DNA of 64,000 bases from Alienimonas sp043951915. Lineage in GTDB: Bacteria; Planctomycetota; Planctomycetia; Planctomycetales; Planctomycetaceae. Location of the stretch: the NCBI RefSeq assembly GCF_043951915.1, contig NZ_JBINJD010000007.1, positions 1 to 64,000 on the forward strand, written 5' to 3'. The position numbers were made by a program, and so were the translations under genes. Positions 1 through 8,545 of the stretch are shown piece after piece. The notes beneath the pieces were generated by a model, which saw nothing but the letters and a program-made list of their open reading frames with translations, ran no database searches and was not told the origin of the DNA. The stretch's first letter is position 1. Every line of letters begins with the position of its first letter.

Positions 1-67
1 GAGCGGGAACTCGGCCGACGCACGGCCGGAGCTCGCGCTCCGGGCTCATGCACTCTCGCCGCCTCGC

Positions 68-2974
68 TTACCGCTGGGAGACGTCGCCGCTCTGCCAGGC
101 TTTTTGCAGAAAGGCGTCGATCCGCTCCATCGTGGGGGTGAACCACGGTTCCCAGTTCCATTCGCCGTGCAGGCCGCCGGTGAGGACGAAGGTGTCCACG
201 CTGACGCCGAGGTTCGACAGCTTGCCGCGGAGGCTCTCGAAGCTGTCCAGCGAGTTCTCCCCGATCAGCAGCATCGGAGGGGCGTCCGCCGTCGCCCAGT
301 GGGCCGGGGAAGCCGCCGTGTACTGCTCCGGGACCTCGTCGTACGTGCCGCCGAGGAACAGCCGGTAGTTGCTGTCCGGCCGGCGGGAGCTTTCGATCGC
401 CCGCTCGGACTCCGTGTCCGTCGGGCCGGCGATGACCACCGCGGCCTGCACCCGGGCGGAGACGGCGTCGATTCCCTCCTGCTCCTCGGCCGGCGGGTTC
501 ATCGCGGCCAGCAGGGCGGCGAGGTGAGCCCCCGCGGAACTGCCGACGGCGGCGAAGCGGTCCTCGTCGTAGCCGTACTCGCCGGCTTTGCTCCGCAGGA
601 ACTGCACGGCGGACCGCACGTCCTCGATCGCCGCGGGAAACTTCGCGGTGTCGGCAAGGCGGTAGTCGATCGTCGCCGCGGCATAGCCGCGTTCGGCCAG
701 CCAGAGGGCCTTGTTCCGTTCGCCGCCGCGGTCGCCCTTCCGCCAGCCGCCGCCGTGGATCAGCACGACCAGCGGCGGCTCCTCGCCGGGCTTGGCGTTC
801 GGCCCAGGCAGATACAGATCGAGCTTCAGCGGACCGGTCTCCCGCTCCGCGAAGGTCACGCCGAGCCGCTCCGTCACGCCCTCGGCCGGTTCGAGGTTCG
901 GCCGGACGACCTCATACCCCAGCGGGGCGAGGGCCGCCTTCAGCTCCTGGAAGTTCTGCGGCCGCTTCCCCTCCGGCAGGGCCGGCGGCATCGCGGCGGT
1001 CCCGGCGTTCGACTCGGCCGGCGCCATCGCGGCGTCGACCGCGGCGCCCGGCTCCAGGCCGCGGAGGTAGGCCAGCAGCTCGAAGATTTCGTCCTCGGTG
1101 AACCGGTCCAGGAGGGCTTTCGGCATCAGCGAGACGTCCGACTGGACCATGTCGAGCACGTCGTCCCGCTGGATCACCGTCGGCTCCTTCGCCTCCGGGT
1201 CAGAGAGGATCGACACGGAGTCCTCGTTCTCCGCCACGACCAGCCCGGTGAACACCTGCCCGTCGAGGGTCAGCACCTGCCGGACGGCGTACTTCGGGTC
1301 GACGTGGGCGCTGGGGTCGAGCATCTCCCGCAGCACCTTGCGCTCGTCGCCCTTCCACCGCTCGAATACGCCGACGAGCGACGGCCCGACAAGGCTCTCC
1401 GCGGAGTCAGACCGGTGGCACTGGGCGCAGGTGGCCTCCGTGAAGATCCGCTGCCCGATCTCCGGCGAGCGGCCGGCGAGCTTCTGCTCCGCGTCCGCCC
1501 CCTCTGGCAGCAGGTCGTTTACGGTCCACTTCTGCACGAACTCGCGGGTGTTGCCGATCGGGTCCTCCGGCACGGTCGGGTTCGCCAGCCAGGCGTCGAG
1601 GTCCGGCACGACGACCATCACGCCGTACATCCGCATCCAGTGGCGGGGGAAGGTGCAGACGTAGGGATACTCGCCCGGTTCTTCGGGGGCGGTGAAGGTC
1701 AGGCGGGAGTCGGCGTGGGCGGCGACCAGTTCCGTGGCGAACAGCACGTCGTCGCCGTCCGGCACGTACGGATTGCCCGCCGAGCCGCCCTGCGGGCCGA
1801 CCTCCATCCCCCGCTGGGCCACGTCCCGCAACTGCCCCGGCGCCGTGACGACCAGGTTGTGCGGCATCAGGTCCTCGTTCTCCAGCCAGATTTGCACCGG
1901 CCGGCCGGCCTCCACGGCGAAGTAGGGCAGATCGTAGCGCATCTCCTCCTCGACGGTTTTGACGCGGACGACCCGCACCGTGACCTCCCGCAGCCGGCTC
2001 CGCAGGGCCTTGGCCTCCTCGACCGGCAGCCGGGCGAACAGGCCGTCGGCCAACTGCATCGCGTTGAGGAAGTCGTCGGTGGTGCGATCGGCGGCGGCGG
2101 TGTTCTCCGCCAGTTCGACCAGCACCGCGGCCGCCGCGGCGCTGACGGCGGGGTTGCGGTCCTCGGCCGGCACGGTCAGCAGCGTGCGGACCGCCGTGGG
2201 CCGAAGGGCCGGGTTCTTCAGCAGCGGGGCGAGCCGCACGAAGGTGTCCGCCCGCTCCGCCGGGATCGCGGCGAGGGCGGCGATCGCGGCCTGCTTCACC
2301 GCCGGCTCCTGCGCCCCGAGCAGTCCCACGACCTCCTCCCGCAGCCCGTTGCGGGCGTCCTCCGAGGGGACCAGCGGCACGGCGGCGAGCCAGTCGACGG
2401 CGGCGCCGCTGTTTCGGTCGGAGAACTCTCCCGCCTGGATCAGCGCCGCGAAGGCCGCGACCCGCAGCGGCCGGTTCTCCGCCGTCGTCGCCTCGGTCAG
2501 GGCGTCCGCCTTGGCGGCCAAGGCGTCGACCGGCTGTTCGAGCAGCAATTTCGTCAACTGGTCCGCCGCCCGGCGGTCGCCGCGGTCCTCCTCGCCAAGC
2601 GGTTCGAGCACCCGCAGCAGTTCGGTCACGGCGTCCGAGGCGTTCAGTTCGACCAGCCCCGCCAACGCCGCGGCCCGCTCCTTGGGGGAGACGCCGGGGC
2701 GGGAAACGATCGCCTCATAGACCGGGGCGTACTTCGGGTCGGTCGTATCCCGCTCCACCAACAACAATCGGGCGTCGTCCAGCCGTTTGAGCTGGTATTC
2801 GACGATCCGCGGGCTCTTGTCGAGGAACACCGTCGGCGGCTTGGGCTTCTCCGCCGTCATGCCGGGCAGGTCGTGACCGGCGTGCCCGCCGTGGTCGTGC
2901 TGGGCGAATCCGGGGGCCGCGACGAGGCAAAGCGCCGCGGCGAAAGAGAAACGAAGCATTGGGGAAGGGTTCAA
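68..2974 (-). CDS. Secreted HEAT / cupredoxin / cytochrome c / esterase fusion protein
   Basis: A 968-residue exported multidomain protein. The N-terminus is a signal peptide (MLRFSFAAALCLVAAPGFA; an ATG at 2959 is an alternative start) followed by a His-rich stretch. Helical HEAT-like sequence fills roughly residues 60-330. A cupredoxin domain follows at about 335-460, with type-1 copper ligands visible in MPHNLVV and YVCTFPRHWMRMYG. A PVC-type cytochrome c domain has its haem motif CAQCH near residue 516. The C-terminus is an alpha/beta hydrolase of the BD-FAE/acetyl-esterase kind, with HGGGW near 740 and nucleophile motif GSSAG near 811. Planctomycetes commonly join dehydrogenase, HEAT, cupredoxin and cytochrome modules; a carboxyl-esterase tail is less usual. 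It lies 83 bases downstream of the SGNH/dehydrogenase gene, so the two products may act as one periplasmic oxidation/de-esterification unit. The substrate is unknown, probably a polysaccharide or ester. Confidence 0.85.
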   Translation of the reverse strand: MNPSPMLRFSFAAALCLVAAPGFAQHDHGGHAGHDLPGMTAEKPKPPTVFLDKSPRIVEYQLKRLDDARLLLVERDTTDPKYAPVYEAIVSRPGVSPKERAAALAGLVELNASDAVTELLRVLEPLGEEDRGDRRAADQLTKLLLEQPVDALAAKADALTEATTAENRPLRVAAFAALIQAGEFSDRNSGAAVDWLAAVPLVPSEDARNGLREEVVGLLGAQEPAVKQAAIAALAAIPAERADTFVRLAPLLKNPALRPTAVRTLLTVPAEDRNPAVSAAAAAVLVELAENTAAADRTTDDFLNAMQLADGLFARLPVEEAKALRSRLREVTVRVVRVKTVEEEMRYDLPYFAVEAGRPVQIWLENEDLMPHNLVVTAPGQLRDVAQRGMEVGPQGGSAGNPYVPDGDDVLFATELVAAHADSRLTFTAPEEPGEYPYVCTFPRHWMRMYGVMVVVPDLDAWLANPTVPEDPIGNTREFVQKWTVNDLLPEGADAEQKLAGRSPEIGQRIFTEATCAQCHRSDSAESLVGPSLVGVFERWKGDERKVLREMLDPSAHVDPKYAVRQVLTLDGQVFTGLVVAENEDSVSILSDPEAKEPTVIQRDDVLDMVQSDVSLMPKALLDRFTEDEIFELLAYLRGLEPGAAVDAAMAPAESNAGTAAMPPALPEGKRPQNFQELKAALAPLGYEVVRPNLEPAEGVTERLGVTFAERETGPLKLDLYLPGPNAKPGEEPPLVVLIHGGGWRKGDRGGERNKALWLAERGYAAATIDYRLADTAKFPAAIEDVRSAVQFLRSKAGEYGYDEDRFAAVGSSAGAHLAALLAAMNPPAEEQEGIDAVSARVQAAVVIAGPTDTESERAIESSRRPDSNYRLFLGGTYDEVPEQYTAASPAHWATADAPPMLLIGENSLDSFESLRGKLSNLGVSVDTFVLTGGLHGEWNWEPWFTPTMERIDAFLQKAWQSGDVSQR

Positions 2975-3003
2975 ACGGGCGAAGAGGGAAGATCAATATA
3001 GAA

Positions 3004-3037
3004 CCGAAGCGGAGACCCGATCGGGGCTCCGCTTCGG
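3004..3037 (-). terminator. Hairpin between the two PVC-type genes
   Basis: A perfect 11-bp stem (CCGAAGCGGAG / CTCCGCTTCGG) lies in the 83-base gap between the dehydrogenase gene stop and the fusion-gene start. On the minus strand it is followed by TTCTATATT rather than a clean T-run. It may attenuate read-through or stabilise the upstream mRNA. Confidence 0.5.
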
Positions 3038-3057
3038 ACGGGGCGGCGCCGAGCCGG

Positions 3058-5766
3058 CTACTCGTCGAGCGCCCGCATCGTCTCGTCCAGCGTGTACTGG
3101 AGGAACGTGTCGAGGTCGTTCTCCAGCACGCCGAGGGCCAGCTCGATCGCCTCGGGGCCGTCGAGGAAGCTCAACGCCCGCACCGCCTCCAGCCGCACGC
3201 GGGGGTGCTCGTCGGCGATCCGCTCCTCGAGCAGCGCCAGCGGCTCCTCCACGCGGTCCAGCCAGAAGGACAGAACCCGCACGGCGGCGGCCCGCGCCCG
3301 GTGGTCGTCCGCGGTCAGCAGTTCCTTCAACAGCGGCTCGTTGAGCGTGTTGTGGGTCTGGTACTGCCAGAGCCCCTCCAGCCGGGAGCGGACGTAGTTC
3401 GGGTCGGACTCGTCCAGCCCCTGCAGCCACTCGTCCACGGCCGGCAGCACCTCCGCGGTCTCCCGGGCGGCGAGTTGCCGGCGGGCCCGGTAGCGGGTGC
3501 GGTACTCCGGCGCGTCCAGCAGGTCGAGCAGCGCCGGGATCTCGGCCCCCTCAATTTGAGGGGCGTCGACCAAGGGCCGTTCCGGATAGGTGACCCGCCA
3601 GATGCGGCCGTGAGAGTGGTCGCGGTTGGGGTCGCGGAGGTTGTGCTGGAGGTGGCCGATCAGGGCGTTGTGCCAGTCGACGATGTAGAGCGAGCCGTCC
3701 GGGGCGAACTGGAGGTCGACCGGGCGGAAGTTCCCGTCGCCGCCGTTGACCAGCAGCATGTCCCGCTCCGTCGCGGTGAAGCCGGAGCCGTCCTCCTCCA
3801 CGTCGTACTGCAACACGGCCCGGTCGCCGATCACGTTCGTGATTAGGTAATCGCCCTGCACCTCGTCCGGGAAGTGCCGGCTGGAGACCAGCTCGTTCCC
3901 GGCGGTCGGACGGATCCGCTTCTTGAAGAAAGGCGGGTACGGATTGTTGGGGTCGAGGTTCATCTCCTTCACGACCCGGTTGCCCTGGCTGCCGCCGGGG
4001 TGCTTCTCCGGCCAGTCGATGCGGCCGGAAATCGGCGTGCCCCAGTAGTTCTCGCCCGGGGAGGCGTCGGCGAGGAACTCCTGCCCCCAGTCGTCGAAGA
4101 CGTGGCCCCACGGGTTGGCGAAGGCGAAGGAGATGTGCACGTCCGTGCGTTCGGTGCGGGGGTTGTACCGCCACACGCCGGCCTCGCTGAGCCGATCGAC
4201 GCCGTACGGGTCCTCGACCTGGCTCATTTTGAAGGTGCCCTCCTGGAAGTAGAGGTTTCCGCCCGGCCCCCACTCGAACGCGGCGATGCCGTGGTGGCTG
4301 TCCGCGGTGCCAAAACCGGAGAGTTTGCGAATCCGCACGTCCTGCCCGCCCTCCGTGAACTCCCGACGGACGTCGACGTGGTCGTCGCCGTCGTTGTCCT
4401 TGAGGAACAGGATGTCCGGCTGCTGAGCGACGAAGACGCCGCCCATGCCGAACTCGAACCCGGTCGGCTGGTGCAGGCCGCCGGCGTAGGTCACGCAGCG
4501 GTCGGTTTTGCCGTCGCCGTCGTCGTCCTCAAGGATCAGCAGCTTGTCGTTCAGTTCCGTTTTGGGCTTCCAGTGCGGGTAAGACGGCATCACCGCGACC
4601 CACAGCCGGCCGGCGTCGTCGAAGTTCAACGCGACGGGATTCGCCAGTTCCGGGAACTGCTCCTCGGAGGCGACCAGTTCAATTTCGTACCCCGGCGGCA
4701 GGGTGAAGGATTTGAGCTGTTCCTCCGCCGACAGGTAATCCAGCGACCCCAGCTTGCCGCGTTTGCGGTTCGGGTCGTCCTCCCCGCCGACGTTCGACTT
4801 CGGGGTGATGAACGGCAGCGTGTTGGAGTCGTCCACCTCGTCCGGCACCGTCCCGCCGCCGGCGAGCGTCCAGACGCGTTCGTCCCGGTTGGCGGTCATC
4901 TGATCCAAGATCGCCAACTCCCGGTTCATCACGTCCCGGTTGTTGTACGTCCCGTCGGAGCCGGCCAAACCGCGGGGTCCCCAGATGGAGTAGCCGTTGA
5001 CGGCCCGGTAGCGGTGCCACCAGTGGAAGTTTTTATCGTTCAGCTCCGCGACGACCGCGGGGTTCGGAGACTCCGGCGTCCCCTCGCCGAACAGGCCGGC
5101 GTCGAGAATCGGGGCGAGGGCTTCGTAGCCGGCCTCGTTGAGGTGGGCGCCGTTGAGCGTCAGCCGTTCGTCGGTCTCCCGGAACAGCTTGAGCGTCGGC
5201 CGGAACAGGTCCACGAAGCCGACGCCGGTCGTCTCGGCGACGCTTCGGAGGGCGTCCGTATACATCTCCAGCCGGGCGTTGTGCTCGCTGCCGTCCGGCA
5301 GGTTCGGGTCGCCGGTGTTTTCGAAGGCGATCGGGGAGACCAGCACGATCCGCGGGGGGCCGTCGCCGCTGTAATCCTTGGTCTTCGTCTCCTCGACCAG
5401 CTTCTGCATGTCCGCTTTGAAGTCCTCCAGCCCGGCCTCGCCGGCGAAGGACTCGTTGAAGCCGAAAAAGTACAGCACCACGTCGGCGCCGACGTGCTTC
5501 AGATGGTCGTCCGGGGAGCCGAAGTCCCGGGTGCGGATCCGCAGGAACGGTTCGTCGCCGGGGAAGGCGAGGTTCCGCACGACCAACTCCCGATCCGGGA
5601 ACCGTTGATAGAGCAGCGCCTCCCACTCGTTGTGATGTTGCAGGCCCTCGGCCAGGGCGTTGCCGACCAGGGCGATGCGGTCGCCGGGTTCGGGATCGAG
5701 TTCCGCGGCGAACAGCGGGGCGGGCAGGAGGCAGGCGAAGAGCGCCAGCGGCGAAAAGCGAAGCAT
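3058..5766 (-). CDS. Secreted SGNH hydrolase / PVC-type membrane-bound dehydrogenase / HEAT protein
   Basis: 902 residues when started at the ATG at 5766 (MLRFSPLALFACLL...), which gives a clean Sec signal peptide; the open frame continues 50 codons upstream but without a plausible leader. Residues ~20-230 are an SGNH/GDSL-like hydrolase (GNALAEGL near the start, GAHLNEAGYEAL near the end). Residues ~350-760 match the planctomycete 'putative membrane-bound dehydrogenase' propeller (SFTLPPGYEIELVASEEQ, LILEDDDGDGKTD, GLHQPTGFEFGMGG, LYIVDWHNALIGH). HEAT repeats fill the last ~130 residues. Unlike many relatives it ends without a cytochrome c; that module is in the next gene. It probably acts outside the cytoplasm on carbohydrate-derived substrates; the reaction is not established. 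Confidence 0.85.
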   Translation of the reverse strand: MLRFSPLALFACLLPAPLFAAELDPEPGDRIALVGNALAEGLQHHNEWEALLYQRFPDRELVVRNLAFPGDEPFLRIRTRDFGSPDDHLKHVGADVVLYFFGFNESFAGEAGLEDFKADMQKLVEETKTKDYSGDGPPRIVLVSPIAFENTGDPNLPDGSEHNARLEMYTDALRSVAETTGVGFVDLFRPTLKLFRETDERLTLNGAHLNEAGYEALAPILDAGLFGEGTPESPNPAVVAELNDKNFHWWHRYRAVNGYSIWGPRGLAGSDGTYNNRDVMNRELAILDQMTANRDERVWTLAGGGTVPDEVDDSNTLPFITPKSNVGGEDDPNRKRGKLGSLDYLSAEEQLKSFTLPPGYEIELVASEEQFPELANPVALNFDDAGRLWVAVMPSYPHWKPKTELNDKLLILEDDDGDGKTDRCVTYAGGLHQPTGFEFGMGGVFVAQQPDILFLKDNDGDDHVDVRREFTEGGQDVRIRKLSGFGTADSHHGIAAFEWGPGGNLYFQEGTFKMSQVEDPYGVDRLSEAGVWRYNPRTERTDVHISFAFANPWGHVFDDWGQEFLADASPGENYWGTPISGRIDWPEKHPGGSQGNRVVKEMNLDPNNPYPPFFKKRIRPTAGNELVSSRHFPDEVQGDYLITNVIGDRAVLQYDVEEDGSGFTATERDMLLVNGGDGNFRPVDLQFAPDGSLYIVDWHNALIGHLQHNLRDPNRDHSHGRIWRVTYPERPLVDAPQIEGAEIPALLDLLDAPEYRTRYRARRQLAARETAEVLPAVDEWLQGLDESDPNYVRSRLEGLWQYQTHNTLNEPLLKELLTADDHRARAAAVRVLSFWLDRVEEPLALLEERIADEHPRVRLEAVRALSFLDGPEAIELALGVLENDLDTFLQYTLDETMRALDE

Positions 5767-5932
5767 ATTCCGGGGGGCGAGCGGACCGGGGGCGGGGCGG
5801 CGTCCGCCGACGCGGTCGCGTCGGCGTACGCCGATCCGAGGACTGTACGGGCGCGAAGGGGAGAAGGCGACCGTCGGATCGACGCGGACCGCTCCGAAGC
5901 GGCCGACCCGCCTCACGTCGGCCGCATGACCG

Positions 5933-6958
5933 TCAGTCGGCCGCGGGGGGAATCGGCGCCTCGTACCCGGCCAGATCCGCCGGACGAACCCCCTTCACGT
6001 GCCCGCCGTGCCGGAACGTGGTCGGCCGGTAGGGGCCGACGAGGTCGACGTTCAGGTCCGGCGTGATTTTGTCCTCCAGCCCCGCGGCCCAGAAGCAGGC
6101 GTTGACCAGCATCCGCCGGAACCCGTCGTTCCGCAGGTCCTCGGAGGCGCCGTAGGTCGTCGTGAACACCCGACCGGACCCGGCGTCCTGCAGCGACGAG
6201 GCGCCCGGCAACCGGTAGGTGCGCACCCAGGCGCCCGGGCAGGGCTTTTTGTCCTCGGCGGGCGGGCTGTCCGGCGTCATCCCCTGCAACGGCTGGGCGT
6301 ACGCCAGCACGGTGGCGTCGGCGGGCGGCTCCGCCCAGTACCCGCCCGCCTCGACCCACGCCCGCTCCACGCCGCGGAGGACCGGGTGGTCGGCCTGCTG
6401 CTCGTTGACGTCCAGCCGGGTGCTCATCTGGTGGTTCTTGCCGTAGTGGCCGACCCACGTTTCCCCCAGCACCTGCTCGCCGAAGCCGCCCTCGTAGCCG
6501 GGCGCTTTCGACTGGAAGTCGAACCGGGCGTAGTCGCTGTCCTTCGACATCTTGAAGGCGTGCGTCGCCGTCCGCAGGCCGATCACCGGCCCGCCGCGGC
6601 GGAGGTAGGCGTCGACGTGGGCCATCTGGTCGTCCGGCAGGTCCTTGAACCGCAGGAAGTTGACCATCAAATCGGCGTCCGCCAACGCCTCCAGGCCGGG
6701 AATGTTGTCGGCGGCAGGGTCGATCTCGCCGGCGTCGTTCAGGCTGAACAGCACGGTGCAGTCGAACCCGTGCCGTTTGGCCAGAATGCGGGCCAACGCG
6801 GGGATCGTCTCTTCGGAGCGGTACTCGTGATCGCCGGCGATCAGGACGACCTTCACGCCCTGCCCCGGCCCGGCGTCGCCGGCGTAGGTGAGGGGGGCGG
6901 GAGCCGCGTCGGCGGGGGCCGCGGCCAGCAGGGCGGCGAGGAGGGGAAGCGCGCTCAT
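5933..6958 (-). CDS. ThuA-like (trehalose-utilisation domain) secreted protein
   Basis: 341 residues from the ATG at 6958, which is followed by a short signal peptide (MSALPLLAALLAAAPADA). The body resembles ThuA-like class-I glutamine-amidotransferase-fold proteins: VVLIAGDHEYRSEETIPALARIL near the start, then DLMVNFLRFKDLP, GPVIGLRTATHAF, and GRVFTTTYGA plus RMLVNACFWAAG near the end. These are widespread in planctomycete sugar-catabolism loci, often beside PVC-type dehydrogenases as here. The enzymatic role of the family is poorly defined. A longer upstream reading frame exists but lacks a signal peptide at its own start. Confidence 0.85.
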   Translation of the reverse strand: MSALPLLAALLAAAPADAAPAPLTYAGDAGPGQGVKVVLIAGDHEYRSEETIPALARILAKRHGFDCTVLFSLNDAGEIDPAADNIPGLEALADADLMVNFLRFKDLPDDQMAHVDAYLRRGGPVIGLRTATHAFKMSKDSDYARFDFQSKAPGYEGGFGEQVLGETWVGHYGKNHQMSTRLDVNEQQADHPVLRGVERAWVEAGGYWAEPPADATVLAYAQPLQGMTPDSPPAEDKKPCPGAWVRTYRLPGASSLQDAGSGRVFTTTYGASEDLRNDGFRRMLVNACFWAAGLEDKITPDLNVDLVGPYRPTTFRHGGHVKGVRPADLAGYEAPIPPAAD

Positions 6959-7165
6959 CGTCTTCGGTCCGGGGAAGGAAGGATCGGAGAATCCCAACGG
7001 ATCCCGCTCCGAAACGCCAGCGTCGCCGGGCCGCCGCGGCCTCTCCCTCACCCGCGGCGCCTCAAAAAGAAATCGGCCCGCCGAACCGTCGGCGAGCCGC
7101 TGACAACAAATCCCCGACTAGGGGACGAACTCGACGGGACCGACCCCTGTATTTGTAGCATTACC

Positions 7166-7348
7166 GTGGTCACCTCACGAGGAGGCGACGCAGAATCCGA
7201 CGCATCTGACTCACGGGCCCCCGCAGACCCGGGTCTGGCCCGCCTGGTGGCCGCGTGGCCCCACTTGCCTACGGTGGTGCAAGCCGGCGTACTGGCGATG
7301 GTAGAGGCGAGCGCCAGGGCTCGTGAGTCTGGCGAGGGCGAGCCGTAA
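7166..7348 (+). CDS. Small ORF, possibly mobile-element associated
   Basis: A GTG-initiated 60-residue frame ending at 7348. Its second half (DPGLARLVAAWPHLP followed by a helical stretch) recalls short helical segments that I associate with planctomycete integrase neighbourhoods; this is memory-based and unverified. It sits beside recombinase and HNH remnants, so it may be part of the same decayed element. No Shine-Dalgarno sequence is evident except GAGGAGG inside the frame. Confidence 0.3.
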   Translation: MVTSRGGDAESDASDSRAPADPGLARLVAAWPHLPTVVQAGVLAMVEASARARESGEGEP

Positions 7349-7520
7349 TCGGTGCGAGCGGCTGACAATGCGGCCACACTCTCTCCGCTACAGTCGCCAC
7401 TTACGCTCGACTTTCTGCTCATCTGTGCCGACCGCTGACGCTCTGTTCGCGCTATGCGAAATGCCTCCTCAGCAACGGGCGCGGACCCGTGCCCCCTCCC
7501 GCGGCACGGGAAGGAACTGC

Positions 7521-7910
7521 TTACCCGAGAAACACCTTCCGCCGGTGCCATCGCAGACACTTCGGGTCCGGCCGGTTCGCCTCCACGTTCGGCAGCCGCA
7601 CAGCTCGCCCGGCGTAGTCCGCCAACGCCCGCTGGTCCGGGGCCGCCTCCCGGAAGTACCGGTCGCTCGCCACCAGCACCGTCAGGTCGTCGGTCAGCGA
7701 CCACAGCCCGTTGTCGAATAGCCAGTGAGGCAGCTTCGACAGGGCGATGCCGTTCCGCGGGGCGTTGTTGCGGCTGGCGGCGTGGGCGTGGATGTGGGCC
7801 GCGTCCACCGGCGAGCCCACGTCCACCGCGTCCAGCCGGTAGCCGGTCAGGGCGCGGGTGTAGTCGTAGGAGCTGAGCACCGTCAGCCGGAACCGGGCCG
7901 CGTTGCCCAA
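7521..7910 (-). pseudogene. HNH endonuclease C-terminal fragment
   Basis: 129 residues ending at 7521. The stretch VDAAHIHAHAASRNNAPRN followed by GIALSKLPHWLFDNGLWS matches the core of HNH-type restriction endonucleases, in which the paired histidines, Asn and final His-Trp-x-Phe-Asp form the nuclease centre. Family members carry a large N-terminal DNA-binding part. Here nothing recognisable precedes residue 1, so the gene looks 5'-truncated. It lies next to a recombinase remnant, consistent with decay of an accessory element. A functional short HNH protein cannot be excluded. Confidence 0.6.
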
Positions 7911-8008
7911 GCTCGGTGTGGCCTCGGGGCATAAGACTCTCAGTGCTTATGCAACGTGACCTTCAAGCGACCTGAATGGAAGCATTAAGACGCGAGACCG
8001 TCAATCAA

Positions 8009-8025
8009 CCCCTGACACCCCTGAC
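8009..8025 (+). repeat. CCCCTGAC dimer motif, copy 1
   Basis: CCCCTGACACCCCTGAC, two copies of CCCCTGAC separated by one base. It is intergenic, between the HNH and recombinase remnants. The same 17-base unit recurs at 12713, 16318 (opposite strand) and 18239, always inside the 8-18.3 kb accessory segment. Confidence 0.7.
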
Positions 8026-8120
8026 AGTTCCAGCCGCCTGCTTTCGCCGAGCCCTCGCGAACATCCACTGACCGTGGGCATTCATTCTGTTCACCGACCT
8101 GCTGCCCGGACCATGTCAGC

Positions 8121-8300
8121 GTGCCCCACTCCTACGACCGAGGCAAACGACTCCGCCACACCCGGGCGCCCCGGCTGCGGGCGAAGTACGGCATCGAACT
8201 GACCCGCACCGTGCTAGGGCACAGCGACATCGGCACCAGCGAGATCTACGCCGAACGCGACCTCGCCGGCGCCGAGCGGGTGATGCGGGCGGTGGGATAA
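8121..8300 (+). pseudogene. Tyrosine recombinase (phage integrase) C-terminal remnant
   Basis: The frame ending at TAA 8298-8300 reads LRHTRAPRLRAKYGIE, then LTRTVLGHSDIGTSEIYAE and a tail RVMRAVG. This is the catalytic end of a tyrosine recombinase: R-H-x-x-R box (here LRHT-R), the LGHS box, and the nucleophile Tyr in EIYAE. The N-terminal arm-binding and core domains are absent upstream, so only about 60 residues survive. It marks the edge of an integrated element whose integrase has decayed, and it directly precedes the ietAS-like pair. Confidence 0.75.
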
Positions 8301-8337
8301 CGGTGGGGGGCTCTGAAAGATTCGCCGGACGATGCTT

Positions 8338-8391
8338 CGACTGCGTCGCTGCGTCGCCCGGCGGGCCGGGGCTGGCGCGGCGACGCAGCGA
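8338..8391. repeat. 13-bp inverted repeat carrying a 21-bp sequence repeated at 23747
   Basis: TCGCTGCGTCGCC (8346-8358) and GGCGACGCAGCGA (8379-8391) form a perfect 13-bp stem with a 20-base loop, just after the recombinase remnant. Bases 8338-8358 are identical to 23747-23767. It could be a REP-like hairpin or part of an attachment site. It has no T-run, so it is not a clear terminator. Confidence 0.5.
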
Positions 8392-8545
8392 TGAGCAGGG
8401 TTTGGCCGAGGTAGCCTGTGTCGGTCGGCAACGGCGCGGTGAACTGCGTGTCATCACGCTATGCCGATCGTCGACCGGATGTTCTGTGTGCGCTAAGTAT
8501 GCGGCTAAGCGGCGGAATCCGAGGCGGAGCAGGGCGTGCCTGTCG

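Noticed and set aside
104..3001. Long plus-strand open frame antisense to the first secreted fusion gene
   Set aside because: It is a high-GC shadow frame rich in Arg/Gly/Pro/His with no motif, while the opposite strand has clear domains. The same applies to the long frames opposite the dehydrogenase, tolC, RND and ATPase genes.
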